From contig CAIQUS010000012.1 of the NCBI GenBank assembly GCA_903875045.1, positions 23,485-87,484 on the forward strand: DNA of 64,000 bases, given 5' to 3'. Each line of letters begins with the position of its first letter. The stretch's first letter is position 1. The translations under genes were made by a program, and so were the position numbers. The DNA is from an uncultured Bacteroidales bacterium. GTDB taxonomy: Bacteria; Bacteroidota; Bacteroidia; Bacteroidales; FEN-979. This document shows, in pieces, positions 55,884-64,000 of the stretch. Below the pieces are notes generated by a model. That model worked only from the letters and a program-made list of their open reading frames with translations. It was not told where the DNA came from and did no database searches.

Positions 55884-55907
55884 GCCCACTTGTCCACTTG
55901 TCCACTT
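55884..55907. repeat. 8-bp tandem array, unit GTCCACTT, three copies
   Basis: GCCCACTT, GTCCACTT and GTCCACTT follow each other in the 156-base gap between hisS and the ammonia-lyase gene. I see no gene in this gap. Confidence 0.7.
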
Positions 55908-55946
55908 TTTCTAACTTACAATTCACGAACATAAAATTCACAACAA

Positions 55947-57470
55947 ATGACACTAATTATAAAAGGTGCAGGCCTGACGATCGAAGACGTAGTCAGAGTT
56001 GCCCGCCACAATGAAAAAGTAGCACTCGATCCTCAGGCGATCGAACGAATTCATAAATGCCGCGCCATGCTTGAGCGGAAAATCCTGGCCCATGAAATCA
56101 TGTACGGCGTAAATACCGGGATCGGGGAATTTTCAGAAATGGTACTGAACGATGACCAGGTCAAAGAATTCCAAAAATACCTCATATATAATCATGCTGC
56201 CGGTATCGGCGAACCTATGCCCATCGATTGGGTAAGGGGTGCGATGCTTGGGCGTATCAATGTTCATGCTCATGGAAATTCAGGTTCCCGGCTGGAGATT
56301 ACCCAAACCCTTGTTGACATGCTTAATAAAGGTGTCACCCCCATGGTTTGCAAGAAAGGGTCGGTTGGTGCATGTGGCGACCTTGCCCCCATGTCGCAGA
56401 TCGCCCTGTTGATGATGGGTGAAGGTGAAGCTTATTACCAGGGAAAGCTAATGTCGGGAAAAGAGGCACTGGATGCTGCCGGAATAGCGGTGCCCGGCCT
56501 GCAGGCCCGCGACGGACTGGCTACCATAAACGGATCGAATGTACTAACCGCCATGAGCGCATTATTCCTGTTCGATGCCAACAACTGGCTGAAACAGGCC
56601 GAAATTGCCGCATCCATGTCGCTCGAAGCAATGAAGGCAAACATGCGCCCCTACAGTCCGAAACTCCACGAAATCAGAGGATTCAAAGGAGCTGTGCGCA
56701 GTGCCGCTGCCATCCTGAAGTGTGTAACCGGTGGAGATCTTGCCGAAGGAAAAGTAAAATGCAAAGTGCAGGATGCCTATTCCATGCGTTCAACCCCTCA
56801 GGTAATCGGTGCGGCTCATGATGCGCTTGCTTATGCGCGTTCGCAGGTGGAAATCGAGTTAAACGGAGTAGGTGATAACCCCATCTTCTTCCCCGATGAA
56901 AACTTGCAGCTCTCTGGTGCCAATTTTCAGGGTTCACCTGTGTCAGTTCCTATGGATATGGCCGGCTATGTGGTTACCATGGTCAGTGTGATGAGTGAAC
57001 GCCGGATGAACAGGCTCAACAATCCTGCCCTCAGCGTTGGTCTGCCTGCCTTTCTGACCAAAGGAGCTGGTATGTTCAGCGGACTGATGCTCAGCCAATA
57101 TACTGCCGATATGCAGATTGTGGAACAACGTATCCTCTCTGCGCCGGCATCCATTCAGTCGATCCCCGCTGCCGCCGACCAGGAGGACTTTGTTTCCATG
57201 GGCATGAATACTGCCCTGAAGAATTTCCAGATCCTCGACAATGCTTATGGCATTCTTGGAATCGAACTCATGGCAGCTGCACAGGCGCTGGATTTCAGGG
57301 AATACACATTTGGTAAAGGCGTATCAAAAGCCAAAGAGGTAATCAGGAAATATGTTGCATTCCTGGAAGTTGACCGGCCTCTCTATCCCGATCACAATGC
57401 CATGAAGGAACTTGTGAAATCATGCGAGATACTGGATGAAGTAGAAAAAGTTGTTGGAAAACTTGAATAA
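55947..57470 (+). CDS. hutH: histidine ammonia-lyase family enzyme with Cys in the MIO triad
   Basis: The product has 507 residues of the aromatic amino acid lyase family, expected to deaminate histidine to urocanate. Positions align with Pseudomonas HutH without offset: Y53 in YGVNTGIGEF, H83 in NHAAGIG (the HAL-type residue) and the MIO site at 142-144. That site reads Ala-Cys-Gly (GSVGACGDLAP) instead of Ala-Ser-Gly, with codon TGT at 56373-56375. Ser-to-Cys at this site still gave activity in the Pseudomonas enzyme, so it is probably functional. No other hut gene is in the window. Three small membrane-protein genes follow closely. Confidence 0.88.
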   Translation: MTLIIKGAGLTIEDVVRVARHNEKVALDPQAIERIHKCRAMLERKILAHEIMYGVNTGIGEFSEMVLNDDQVKEFQKYLIYNHAAGIGEPMPIDWVRGAMLGRINVHAHGNSGSRLEITQTLVDMLNKGVTPMVCKKGSVGACGDLAPMSQIALLMMGEGEAYYQGKLMSGKEALDAAGIAVPGLQARDGLATINGSNVLTAMSALFLFDANNWLKQAEIAASMSLEAMKANMRPYSPKLHEIRGFKGAVRSAAAILKCVTGGDLAEGKVKCKVQDAYSMRSTPQVIGAAHDALAYARSQVEIELNGVGDNPIFFPDENLQLSGANFQGSPVSVPMDMAGYVVTMVSVMSERRMNRLNNPALSVGLPAFLTKGAGMFSGLMLSQYTADMQIVEQRILSAPASIQSIPAAADQEDFVSMGMNTALKNFQILDNAYGILGIELMAAAQALDFREYTFGKGVSKAKEVIRKYVAFLEVDRPLYPDHNAMKELVKSCEILDEVEKVVGKLE

Positions 57471-57481
57471 ATCTTTAAAAT

Positions 57482-57877
57482 ATGTTACTAATTTTCTCCT
57501 TGCCGTTTGAGCCGTTTTTATTAGCTCTCATCGTGCCCATCATCTTTTTGGGCCTCATGGCAGCGGTCATCGAAATTGTGGGTGCCTGGTTCATGTTCCA
57601 GAAAGCCGGGGAGCCCGGCTGGGCTGCCATAATCCCGGTTTACAACTATCTGATAGCGATAAAAATAGCAGGATTGCCATGGTGGTATCTCCTTTTAATG
57701 CTTATCCCAGTCATCAACCTTTTTATTTACATTATCATCCTGAATGGATTGGCAAAAAATTTCGGGAAGGGTACCGGATTCACCATCGGACTGTTTTTTC
57801 TCCGGTTTATCTTTATTCCGATCCTTGGATTTGGAAATGCAACCTATCAGGGTGACAAATCAAAATTTGGAGCCTGA
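57482..57877 (+). CDS. DUF5684-type small membrane protein
   Basis: The protein has 131 residues and about four membrane helices. The motif WFMFQKAGEPGWAAIIPVYN (about 37-56) followed by IAGLPWWYLLLMLIPVINLF is typical of DUF5684 and resembles the membrane part found next to signal peptidases. Function is unknown. It starts 11 bases after the ammonia-lyase stop and 2 bases before the next gene, so it belongs to the same transcript. Confidence 0.72.
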   Translation: MLLIFSLPFEPFLLALIVPIIFLGLMAAVIEIVGAWFMFQKAGEPGWAAIIPVYNYLIAIKIAGLPWWYLLLMLIPVINLFIYIIILNGLAKNFGKGTGFTIGLFFLRFIFIPILGFGNATYQGDKSKFGA

Positions 57878-57879
57878 CC

Positions 57880-58320
57880 ATGGAAGAACTTACTCAATCA
57901 TCGCCGCCCGGCACCAAACCACAAAGGCCGACACTGCTGACTGTTTTATGTATACTTACATTTATCAGCAGCGGAATGAATATGTTCTCGGGACTGGTCA
58001 TTGCCGGATTTTACGACACTTTTGTCATGGTTGCCCAGGAATTCGCCAAAAAATTCAACATTCCGGGAATCGACTTGCTGCTTGAAACCAAACCACTCTA
58101 TTTTCTGGTCTCTGCCGCTTTTTATGCCGGGTCCCTGGCCGGTGCCATCCTGATGATGCAGCTCAAAAAAATTGGGTTTCATGTCTACACCATTTTTCAG
58201 ATTCTTCTGATCCTTGCACCAATGTATTTCATGCATCTGTCGAGCCCCGGGTTTCCAGAACTGGTTTTCTCCGGCTTGTTTATCCTTCTTTATAGCAGGA
58301 ACCTCAAAATCATGTCATGA
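57880..58320 (+). CDS. small membrane protein of unknown function
   Basis: The protein has 146 residues. A short charged N-terminus (EELTQSSPPGTKPQRP) precedes four predicted helices beginning TLLTVLCILTFISSG. It resembles the next gene product in layout (charged tail, P-x-LTxLCLIxF opening, four helices), which suggests paralogy. The two overlap by 4 bases (ATGA). I do not recognise a family. Confidence 0.6.
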   Translation: MEELTQSSPPGTKPQRPTLLTVLCILTFISSGMNMFSGLVIAGFYDTFVMVAQEFAKKFNIPGIDLLLETKPLYFLVSAAFYAGSLAGAILMMQLKKIGFHVYTIFQILLILAPMYFMHLSSPGFPELVFSGLFILLYSRNLKIMS

Positions 58321-58793
58321 CGGTTAAAGAAGATCATACACCTGACCGGGCGCCGGAATCAGTGCCAGTGCGAACACGCCCTCTGGTTCTTACACTCCTT
58401 TGCCTGATTTCATTCGTTTATTTTGGTTTACTGTCACTACTTTTTATGGCAGGGCTCTTTAATTCTGCCTGGATTACTTCAGTAACCAATCAATACCTTT
58501 CACCCGCAGATTTAACAAAAGTTCAAACATTGTTCTTTTTCGGTGCAGGTTTTATTTTACATGGATTTGGGTTTACAGGTGTGCTACTGATATGGAACCT
58601 GCGTAGGAAGGGATATTATTTCCTCGGAATTTCCTGTTTACTGATTGCCACATACCAGCTGCTTAATCCATTGACTGCCATATCATCTACGGCAACCTAT
58701 ATCATTTTACTTCTGCTCTTCGGTCTTTTTTCAAGCGCTTTCATTGATTTTGCAGATATTTTCCGGTCCCGTTTAACAATGCCGGAGTTTTAA
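58317..58793 (+). CDS. small membrane protein of unknown function, paralogue
   Basis: The protein has 158 residues. After a charged N-terminus (about 1-20), RPLVLTLLCLISFVYFG opens four predicted helices. The arrangement parallels the preceding protein. It is the last gene of the ammonia-lyase unit; 222 bases without a gene follow before the SusC gene. No function can be assigned. Confidence 0.6.
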   Translation: MTVKEDHTPDRAPESVPVRTRPLVLTLLCLISFVYFGLLSLLFMAGLFNSAWITSVTNQYLSPADLTKVQTLFFFGAGFILHGFGFTGVLLIWNLRRKGYYFLGISCLLIATYQLLNPLTAISSTATYIILLLLFGLFSSAFIDFADIFRSRLTMPEF

Positions 58794-58863
58794 TTCCAAC
58801 TGCCAAAATAGATGACCGCGTTAAAAAAAAGTTAAAAAAATATTAATTTATTGTTAAATCTTG

Positions 58864-58894
58864 TTGGTTTCATTAAAAGTATTACGTAAAATTG
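58864..58894 (+). promoter_or_regulatory. candidate promoter of the susCD pair
   Basis: TTGG (58864-58867) and TAAAATTG (58887-58894) are separated by 19 bases, a partial fit to TTTG-N19-TAnnTTTG. The leader would be about 115 bases. Confidence 0.4.
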
Positions 58895-59015
58895 CACCGT
58901 AGTAGAGTTCTTAGAAAAATTTATCACTTAAAACTTGCCGATCAACCATTTGCTTACTTATGAATTTTATTACATCACTGATTATTCACACATTTACTAA
59001 CAAAAATTAAACTGT

Positions 59016-62000
59016 ATGAGAAAATTTACGATTTTCCTTGCCCTTATGCTTTTCATAGGGTTGCAAGTTGCTCATGCCCAACGAACTATTTCGGGCAAGG
59101 TCACAGATTCTGGTGATGGCATCGGTATTCCGGGTGCCACCGTACTCGTTAAAGGCACCGCTGTTGGCGCAATTACCGATATTGACGGTAAGTTCACGCT
59201 CAATGTGCCAAAGGATAAAGATGTTATCCTTGTTTCCTACGTAGGAATGGTGACCCAGGAAATTACTCTTGGCACAGATAACGTGGTTAATGTTGTATTG
59301 GTTGCCAGCGTTCAGGAACTTGAAGGAGTTGTTGTTACGGCACTCGGCATCCCACGTGAAAAAAAATCACTTGGTTATGCAACACAAGAAGTTAAAGGCG
59401 ACCAGCTTAGCTTGACCAAGACGGATAACTTCGTCAATTCACTGTCTGGAAGAGTTGCCGGGGTACAGGTTAAAACAACCACCAACCTTGGTGGTTCAAC
59501 CAATGTCTTATTAAGAGGTAGCAAATCTTTAACAGGTAATAACCAGGCTCTTTTTGTTATTGACGGAGTTCCTGTCAACAATGATGTGTCGAACTCAACA
59601 AGCCAGGCCCAGGCCGGTACAGGTTACGACTATGGCAATGCCGCATCTGACATCAATCCTGAGGATATTGAGAATATCAACGTATTGAAAGGATCAGCAG
59701 CCACTGCATTATATGGTTCGCGTGCTGCCAACGGTGTGATCATGATCACTACAAAAAAAGGCGCCAAAGGTCCCGGAAACGAAAGAAAAGGTATTGGCGT
59801 TTCCTTTAACACCAGCGCTTCAATGGGTTTTGTTGACAAAACCACCTTCGTTGACTATCAGAAAGATTACGGCGGAGGCTATGGAAAATATTACGATGGA
59901 CCAGGCAGCTACTGGTATATGCGCTATGTGAATGCCGGAACGGGACAGATCACAGTCGACTCGACACCGGGAAGTGTCCTGACCAAATGGGCAGTAACCT
60001 CGGAAGATGCTTCTTATGGTGCTAAGTTTGATGGCAGTCCCACCTATCAATGGGATGCCGTTGATCCTCAGTCACCAAATTATCTTAAAGCTACCCCATG
60101 GAGTGCGGCTGCAAACGGTCCCATCACCTTTTTTGAAAAACCGGTAACTTTTACCAATACTCTTGCCATTGAAAACACTTTCAAAGGAGGAAATTACAGG
60201 GTATCCTATACAAACTTCACCCAAAACGGATTGTTGCCAAACAGCAAACTCGTTAAAAACAATGTAGCCCTGAATGCCACCTGGAATGTAAACGACAGAT
60301 TAACTGTGACAGGTTACGGCAACTATTCCATCAACAAAGGAACAGGTCGTAATTCAACAGGTTACAATGATAACATCATGGGTTCTTTCCGTCAATGGTA
60401 TCAGGTCAATGTTGACATTAAACAACAGAAGGAAATGTACGACCTCACCAAGCGCAATTTAACCTGGAATTACGCCGACCCAACTGATGCTAATCCTATC
60501 TATTGGGATAACCCATATTGGACCCGCTATCAGAATTACGAAAGCGACGGGAGAAATCGTTTCATCGGAAACGCATCTTTGAATTATAAAGTTGCTGACT
60601 GGTTAAACATTTTTGGTCGTTTTTCGGTTGACACTTACTCAGAATTACAGGAAGAAAGAAGAGCTGTTGGTAGCGTTGCCGGTACTTTTGGTATTGGAAC
60701 CGGAGCTGACGGCAGTGTCGGCAGAAGCGATCAGCAATCAGGCTACATGAGAAGAGATATTAACTTCAGCGAATTCAATTATGACCTGATGGCCAATTTC
60801 AACAAGGACCTTTCAAAATCATTTAACCTGAAAGGTGTTTTAGGGATGAACATCAGAAAAACAAATTACAGCCGGTTGATCTCCTCTACAAATGGTGGTT
60901 TATCCATTGCAGAACTCTATTCATTGCAAAACAGTGCAGGTCCTCTGCCACTTTCCAAGGAATTGGCTTCACAGGTGAAGGTTGTTGGCATTTATGCCAG
61001 TGCTTCATTGGGATATAAAAACTTCCTGTACCTTGATGCAACGGTCAGACGCGATCAATCCTCCACTTTACCCAAGGATAACAATTCATACTATTATCCC
61101 TCCGTTGCAGGTAGTTTCATCTTTTCAAGTCTTGCTCCAGAAGCAAAATGGCTCTCCTTCGGAAAAGTCAGGTTAAATTATGCCATGGTTGGAAACAGCC
61201 CGAATTTTGATCAGCTTGTTGACAACTACCTGGTGTTAACCCCTTTCAACAATTTGACCACAGCCGTTCCAACGACTCAGAAAAACCCCAACCTTAAACC
61301 GGAAACTACCAAAAGTTTAGAAGGTGGTTTGGAAATGTACTTTATCGGCAGAAGACTTGGCTTTGACCTGGCTTTGTATAAAACCAACACCATCAATCAA
61401 ATCCTCCCGCTTCCTGTTTCTACCAGTACAGGTTATAACGTGAAAATCATCAATGCCGGTGAAATCCAGAACTCCGGAGTAGAATTGGCCCTTCACGCAA
61501 CCCCATGTAAAAACAAAAACTTCAGATGGGATATCACATTGAACTGGTCGAAAAACTACAATAAAGTTGTGAGCCTGTTCGAAGGTGTTCAGAACCTGCA
61601 ATTAGGCAGATTCCAGGGTGGAGTTACCATCAATGCAAAGGTTGGACAACCTTATGGCGTTATATATGGAACTGATTATGTTTATGATGCAGACGGCAAG
61701 AAAGGGGTCAATGGAGCCAATGGAGCTTACCTGAGAACCGTTACTTCCGATCAGGTAATCGGAAATGTAAACCCCGACTGGCAAGGTGGTTTGTTAAATA
61801 CCCTGACCTATAAAAACTGGGCTTTCGGTTTCTTAATCGATGTTCAGTCAGGTGGCGACATCTTCTCACTCGATATGTATTACGGACTGGCAACAGGTTT
61901 GTATGCTGAAACTTCTTATTTAAACGACCTCGGTAACCCTGTCAGGGATGCCATCGCTTACAAAACTCCTGGTGACCCCACAAGCGGCTATGCTTCCACC

Positions 62001-62408
62001 AGCGGTGGTTTTATCAACGAAGGTGTTAAAGGTGCAATCAAATACACCCCGGACGGAAAAGCTTATTTCGAATCAAGCGGAGTAGCTAACACAACCAGAC
62101 TGGCTGCCTCCAATTATGGTGCTTTCGGATATTCAAGACTTCCGAACAGCGCATTCGTATATGATGCCAGCTATGTTAAATTACGTCAGGTTTCTCTTTC
62201 TTACACCATCCCTTCCACCGTGTTGAAAAAGACTTTCATCACCGGTATAACCTTGACAGCCGTGGCCTCAAACCTATGGATTATCTTTAAAAACCTGCCG
62301 TATGCAGATCCTGAATCAGGATTGGGCGCAGGTAACCTCCAGGGATACACAACAGGATCGCTGCCTTCAACCCGTGATTTTAGCTTAAACTTAAAACTCA
62401 CCTTCTAA
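59016..62408 (+). CDS. SusC/RagA-family TonB-linked outer-membrane protein
   Basis: This outer-membrane importer has 1130 residues. A signal peptide (MRKFTIFLALMLFIGLQVAHAQ) precedes a carboxypeptidase-D-like domain (23-115, TISGKVTDSGDGIGIPGATV). The SusC-type plug (about 120-250) contains SLSGRVAGVQV, FVIDGVPVNND, ENINVLKGSAATALYGSRAANGVI, and is followed by a large barrel ending STRDFSLNLKLTF. With the SusD partner 10 bases downstream it should import oligosaccharides or peptides. No glycan-degrading enzymes are visible here, so the substrate is unknown. Its typical TonB-box-independent layout lacks an STN domain. Confidence 0.95.
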   Translation: MRKFTIFLALMLFIGLQVAHAQRTISGKVTDSGDGIGIPGATVLVKGTAVGAITDIDGKFTLNVPKDKDVILVSYVGMVTQEITLGTDNVVNVVLVASVQELEGVVVTALGIPREKKSLGYATQEVKGDQLSLTKTDNFVNSLSGRVAGVQVKTTTNLGGSTNVLLRGSKSLTGNNQALFVIDGVPVNNDVSNSTSQAQAGTGYDYGNAASDINPEDIENINVLKGSAATALYGSRAANGVIMITTKKGAKGPGNERKGIGVSFNTSASMGFVDKTTFVDYQKDYGGGYGKYYDGPGSYWYMRYVNAGTGQITVDSTPGSVLTKWAVTSEDASYGAKFDGSPTYQWDAVDPQSPNYLKATPWSAAANGPITFFEKPVTFTNTLAIENTFKGGNYRVSYTNFTQNGLLPNSKLVKNNVALNATWNVNDRLTVTGYGNYSINKGTGRNSTGYNDNIMGSFRQWYQVNVDIKQQKEMYDLTKRNLTWNYADPTDANPIYWDNPYWTRYQNYESDGRNRFIGNASLNYKVADWLNIFGRFSVDTYSELQEERRAVGSVAGTFGIGTGADGSVGRSDQQSGYMRRDINFSEFNYDLMANFNKDLSKSFNLKGVLGMNIRKTNYSRLISSTNGGLSIAELYSLQNSAGPLPLSKELASQVKVVGIYASASLGYKNFLYLDATVRRDQSSTLPKDNNSYYYPSVAGSFIFSSLAPEAKWLSFGKVRLNYAMVGNSPNFDQLVDNYLVLTPFNNLTTAVPTTQKNPNLKPETTKSLEGGLEMYFIGRRLGFDLALYKTNTINQILPLPVSTSTGYNVKIINAGEIQNSGVELALHATPCKNKNFRWDITLNWSKNYNKVVSLFEGVQNLQLGRFQGGVTINAKVGQPYGVIYGTDYVYDADGKKGVNGANGAYLRTVTSDQVIGNVNPDWQGGLLNTLTYKNWAFGFLIDVQSGGDIFSLDMYYGLATGLYAETSYLNDLGNPVRDAIAYKTPGDPTSGYASTSGGFINEGVKGAIKYTPDGKAYFESSGVANTTRLAASNYGAFGYSRLPNSAFVYDASYVKLRQVSLSYTIPSTVLKKTFITGITLTAVASNLWIIFKNLPYADPESGLGAGNLQGYTTGSLPSTRDFSLNLKLTF

Positions 62409-62418
62409 ATAAAACAAT

Positions 62419-63846
62419 ATGAAAAATATATTTGCAATATTCCTGACCCTCTTGTTGTTTTCGTCTTGTTCGAAACTCGAAGAGTTGAATGTTAATGTCA
62501 AAGATCCAACCAAGGTTCCCGGAGAATCATTGTTTACCGGTGCTCAGAAGAGTATCTGCAACCAAATGGTTACACCCAATGTTAACGCCAACATCTTCCG
62601 TATGTTTGTTCAGCAATGGACCGAAACCACCTACATCGATGAAGCCAATTATGATATCACAACCCGGCCGATCCCTGCAACACACTGGAATATCATTTAC
62701 AGAGATGTTCTGATGAATTTGAAGGAATCAGCCAAAGTGCTCGCTGCTTCAGGCGACCTGCCAGGCGATGACCCCGCTGTTCTGAAAAATAAACTTGCCA
62801 TCGTTGAAGTAATGACTGTTTACGGCTACAGTGTACTGGTTGAAACCTTTGGAAATGTTCCTTACACCGATGCATTAAACCAAACCATTTTATTGCCGAA
62901 ATATGATGACGGACTTGTTATTTACAAGGATCTTCTTGTCCGGCTGTCAGCAGCAATCCTTAAAATGGATCAGGGCCAGAATAGTTTTGGCAGTTATGAT
63001 AACATGTTTGGTGGCAATATGCCAAAGTGGTATAAATTTGCCAACTCCCTGAAGTTGAGAATGGGTATGCTCCTTTCTGATGTTGATGCCACAACCGCCA
63101 AAGCTGCAGTTGAAGAGGCCGCTCCATTCGTAATCAAATCAAATTTCGATAATGCAACAATGAGTTATTTGCTTGATCAGCCCAATAACAATCCTATCAA
63201 TGAAAATCTGGTCCTGAGTGGCAGGAATGACTTTGTTGCCGCAAATACCTTTGTTGATGTCATGAACGACCTCAACGATCCGCGCAGGGCATTATATTTC
63301 ACGATGGTTGGCGATGTTTATGTTGGCGGAATTTATGGTGCCTCCAACGATTTCACCAAATTTTCACATGTGAACCCGACGATTACCGAGGCACAATTCC
63401 CGGTTACCCTGTTCAATCTTTCGGAAGTGGAGTTTTTATTAGCCGAAGGTGCCGAACGTGGATTTAATGTTGGAGGAACTGCTGAAACACACTACGATCA
63501 GGCTATCGTTGCTTCGATCACAGAATGGGGTGGCACAGAAGCTGATGCCATCACATACCTGGCTCAGCCAAAAGTGAAGTACGCAACTGCAACCGGAACA
63601 TGGAAACAGAAAATCGGTACACAAAAATGGATCGGACTCTATAACCGTGGTTTTGAAAGCTGGACAGCTTACCGGATGTTAGACTATCCTGTGCTGATTG
63701 CCCCTCCCACTGCAGACACTGAACTTCCTCTGCGTTTGACCTACCCGACAACAGAACAAACCTTAAATGGGGTTAACCGTTCTGCTGCGGCTACTGCCAT
63801 CGGAGGTGACGTTGTCACAACCAAACTTTTCTGGGATAAAAATTAA
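62419..63846 (+). CDS. SusD/RagB-like surface lipoprotein
   Basis: This lipoprotein has 475 residues: signal peptide to C17 (LLLFSSCSKLEELN), with acidic residues after the cysteine as in Bacteroidota surface export signals. The body fits the SusD-like_2 subgroup (KDPTKVPGESLFTGAQ, WNIIYRDVLMNLKES, WYKFANSLKLRMGM, TPR-like helices, then FNLSEVEFLLAEGAERG and WIGLYNRGFESWTAYR). It caps the SusC barrel and binds the ligand. It ends 15 bases before the putative group II intron boundary. Confidence 0.94.
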   Translation: MKNIFAIFLTLLLFSSCSKLEELNVNVKDPTKVPGESLFTGAQKSICNQMVTPNVNANIFRMFVQQWTETTYIDEANYDITTRPIPATHWNIIYRDVLMNLKESAKVLAASGDLPGDDPAVLKNKLAIVEVMTVYGYSVLVETFGNVPYTDALNQTILLPKYDDGLVIYKDLLVRLSAAILKMDQGQNSFGSYDNMFGGNMPKWYKFANSLKLRMGMLLSDVDATTAKAAVEEAAPFVIKSNFDNATMSYLLDQPNNNPINENLVLSGRNDFVAANTFVDVMNDLNDPRRALYFTMVGDVYVGGIYGASNDFTKFSHVNPTITEAQFPVTLFNLSEVEFLLAEGAERGFNVGGTAETHYDQAIVASITEWGGTEADAITYLAQPKVKYATATGTWKQKIGTQKWIGLYNRGFESWTAYRMLDYPVLIAPPTADTELPLRLTYPTTEQTLNGVNRSAAATAIGGDVVTTKLFWDKN

Positions 63847-63860
63847 CATTATTCCTTTAA

Positions 63861-64000
63861 ATCGAGTAGGTAGGGGGATTGCTCCCCCGCCCTCTCACAC
63901 CACCGGGCATACTTTCGTACACGGCGGTTTCTTTAAATTGGTTAACCGTTCGTAATTCAATGTAAGATTGTACAAGCCTTGCTCTTCAAACCATCGATTG
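63861..64000 (-). mobile_element. 3' end of a group II intron (domains V and VI), runs off the window
   Basis: On the minus strand, 63930-63897 folds as a 34-base domain V: lower stem ACCGCCG / CGGTGGT, a short bulge and upper stem GTAC-GAAA-GTAT with a GNRA loop. It is followed by a domain VI hairpin (GGGGGA-GCAA-TCCCCC) with an unpaired A at 63867, seven bases before a plausible 3' splice site at 63861 (ending GAT). Order, sizes and loops match bacterial group II introns. The 5' part and most of the maturase lie beyond the window. Confidence 0.7.
63895..63999 (-). CDS. possible C-terminal end of the intron-encoded protein (partial)
   Basis: A frame open from the window edge encodes 34 residues (NRWFEEQGLYNLTLNYERLT onward) before a TGA at 63897-63895. 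The WFEEQGLYNL part looks like real protein and could be the C-terminus of a group II intron reverse transcriptase. The last residues read through domain V, which is unusual, so the true end of the protein is uncertain. Confidence 0.35.
   Translation of the reverse strand, partial: NRWFEEQGLYNLTLNYERLTNLKKPPCTKVCPVV

Noticed and set aside
1..64000. tRNA or rRNA genes
   Set aside because: I saw no cloverleaf with a TTCRANNC arm or rRNA segment while reading; a tRNAscan/Infernal run would be decisive.

Overview
The window comes from the chromosome of a member of the Bacteroidota, most likely an uncultured relative of the Bacteroidales/Marinilabiliales group. Six large secreted proteins end in a Por/type IX secretion (T9SS) sorting domain. 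A SusC/SusD pair and a second TonB-dependent receptor are present. Many genes have the Bacteroidota -7 promoter element TAnnTTTG close upstream, and strong Shine-Dalgarno sequences are rare. I see no rRNA, tRNA, CRISPR array or prophage.

Layout. 1-9.5 kb: a T9SS Asp-box protein, an M1 aminopeptidase, an OmpA-domain remnant, arginine deiminase and an M3 oligopeptidase. 9.7-17.4 kb: a 1926-residue secreted PKD/GEVED protein with an unusual structured leader, a clear terminator and an MsbA-type ABC exporter. 17.5-22.9 kb: two tandem FISUMP-like secreted paralogues, an amidase and a four-PAS histidine kinase. 23.0-29.5 kb: a compact five-gene minus-strand operon (Fe-S protein, radical SAM enzyme, DUF116-prenyl synthase fusion, small alpha-alpha toroid protein, squalene-hopene-cyclase-like class II cyclase). 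29.6-33.5 kb: a SUMF1-like protein, an M28 peptidase, HicBA and a LytS-kinase remnant. 33.6-42.6 kb: ornithine aminotransferase, a PCMD protein with a TonB receptor, a UbiD-family decarboxylase and a ccmBCDE cytochrome c maturation operon including a 48-residue ccmD. 42.7-53.8 kb: a T9SS protein, a GNAT-like protein between two inverted-repeat elements, an LptF/G permease with two glycosyltransferases, EttA and a TMTC-like TPR membrane protein. 53.9-58.8 kb: WbuC, HisRS, a histidine ammonia-lyase with Cys in the MIO triad and three small membrane proteins. 59-63.8 kb: SusC/SusD. The right edge holds what looks like the 3' end of a group II intron on the minus strand.

The best candidate for an undescribed system is the 23-29.5 kb operon. 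It combines prenyl-chain synthesis, class II (DxDD) cyclisation and radical SAM/ferredoxin chemistry, without the usual hopanoid genes (no squalene synthase or hpnCDE in the window). I infer that it makes a modified cyclic terpenoid lipid; the product is unknown.

A second theme is repeats. At least seven intergenic spots carry degenerate arrays of 7- or 8-bp units with different unit sequences. Some abut or overlap start or stop codons. A related near-perfect palindrome has been inserted in frame into a glycosyltransferase gene.
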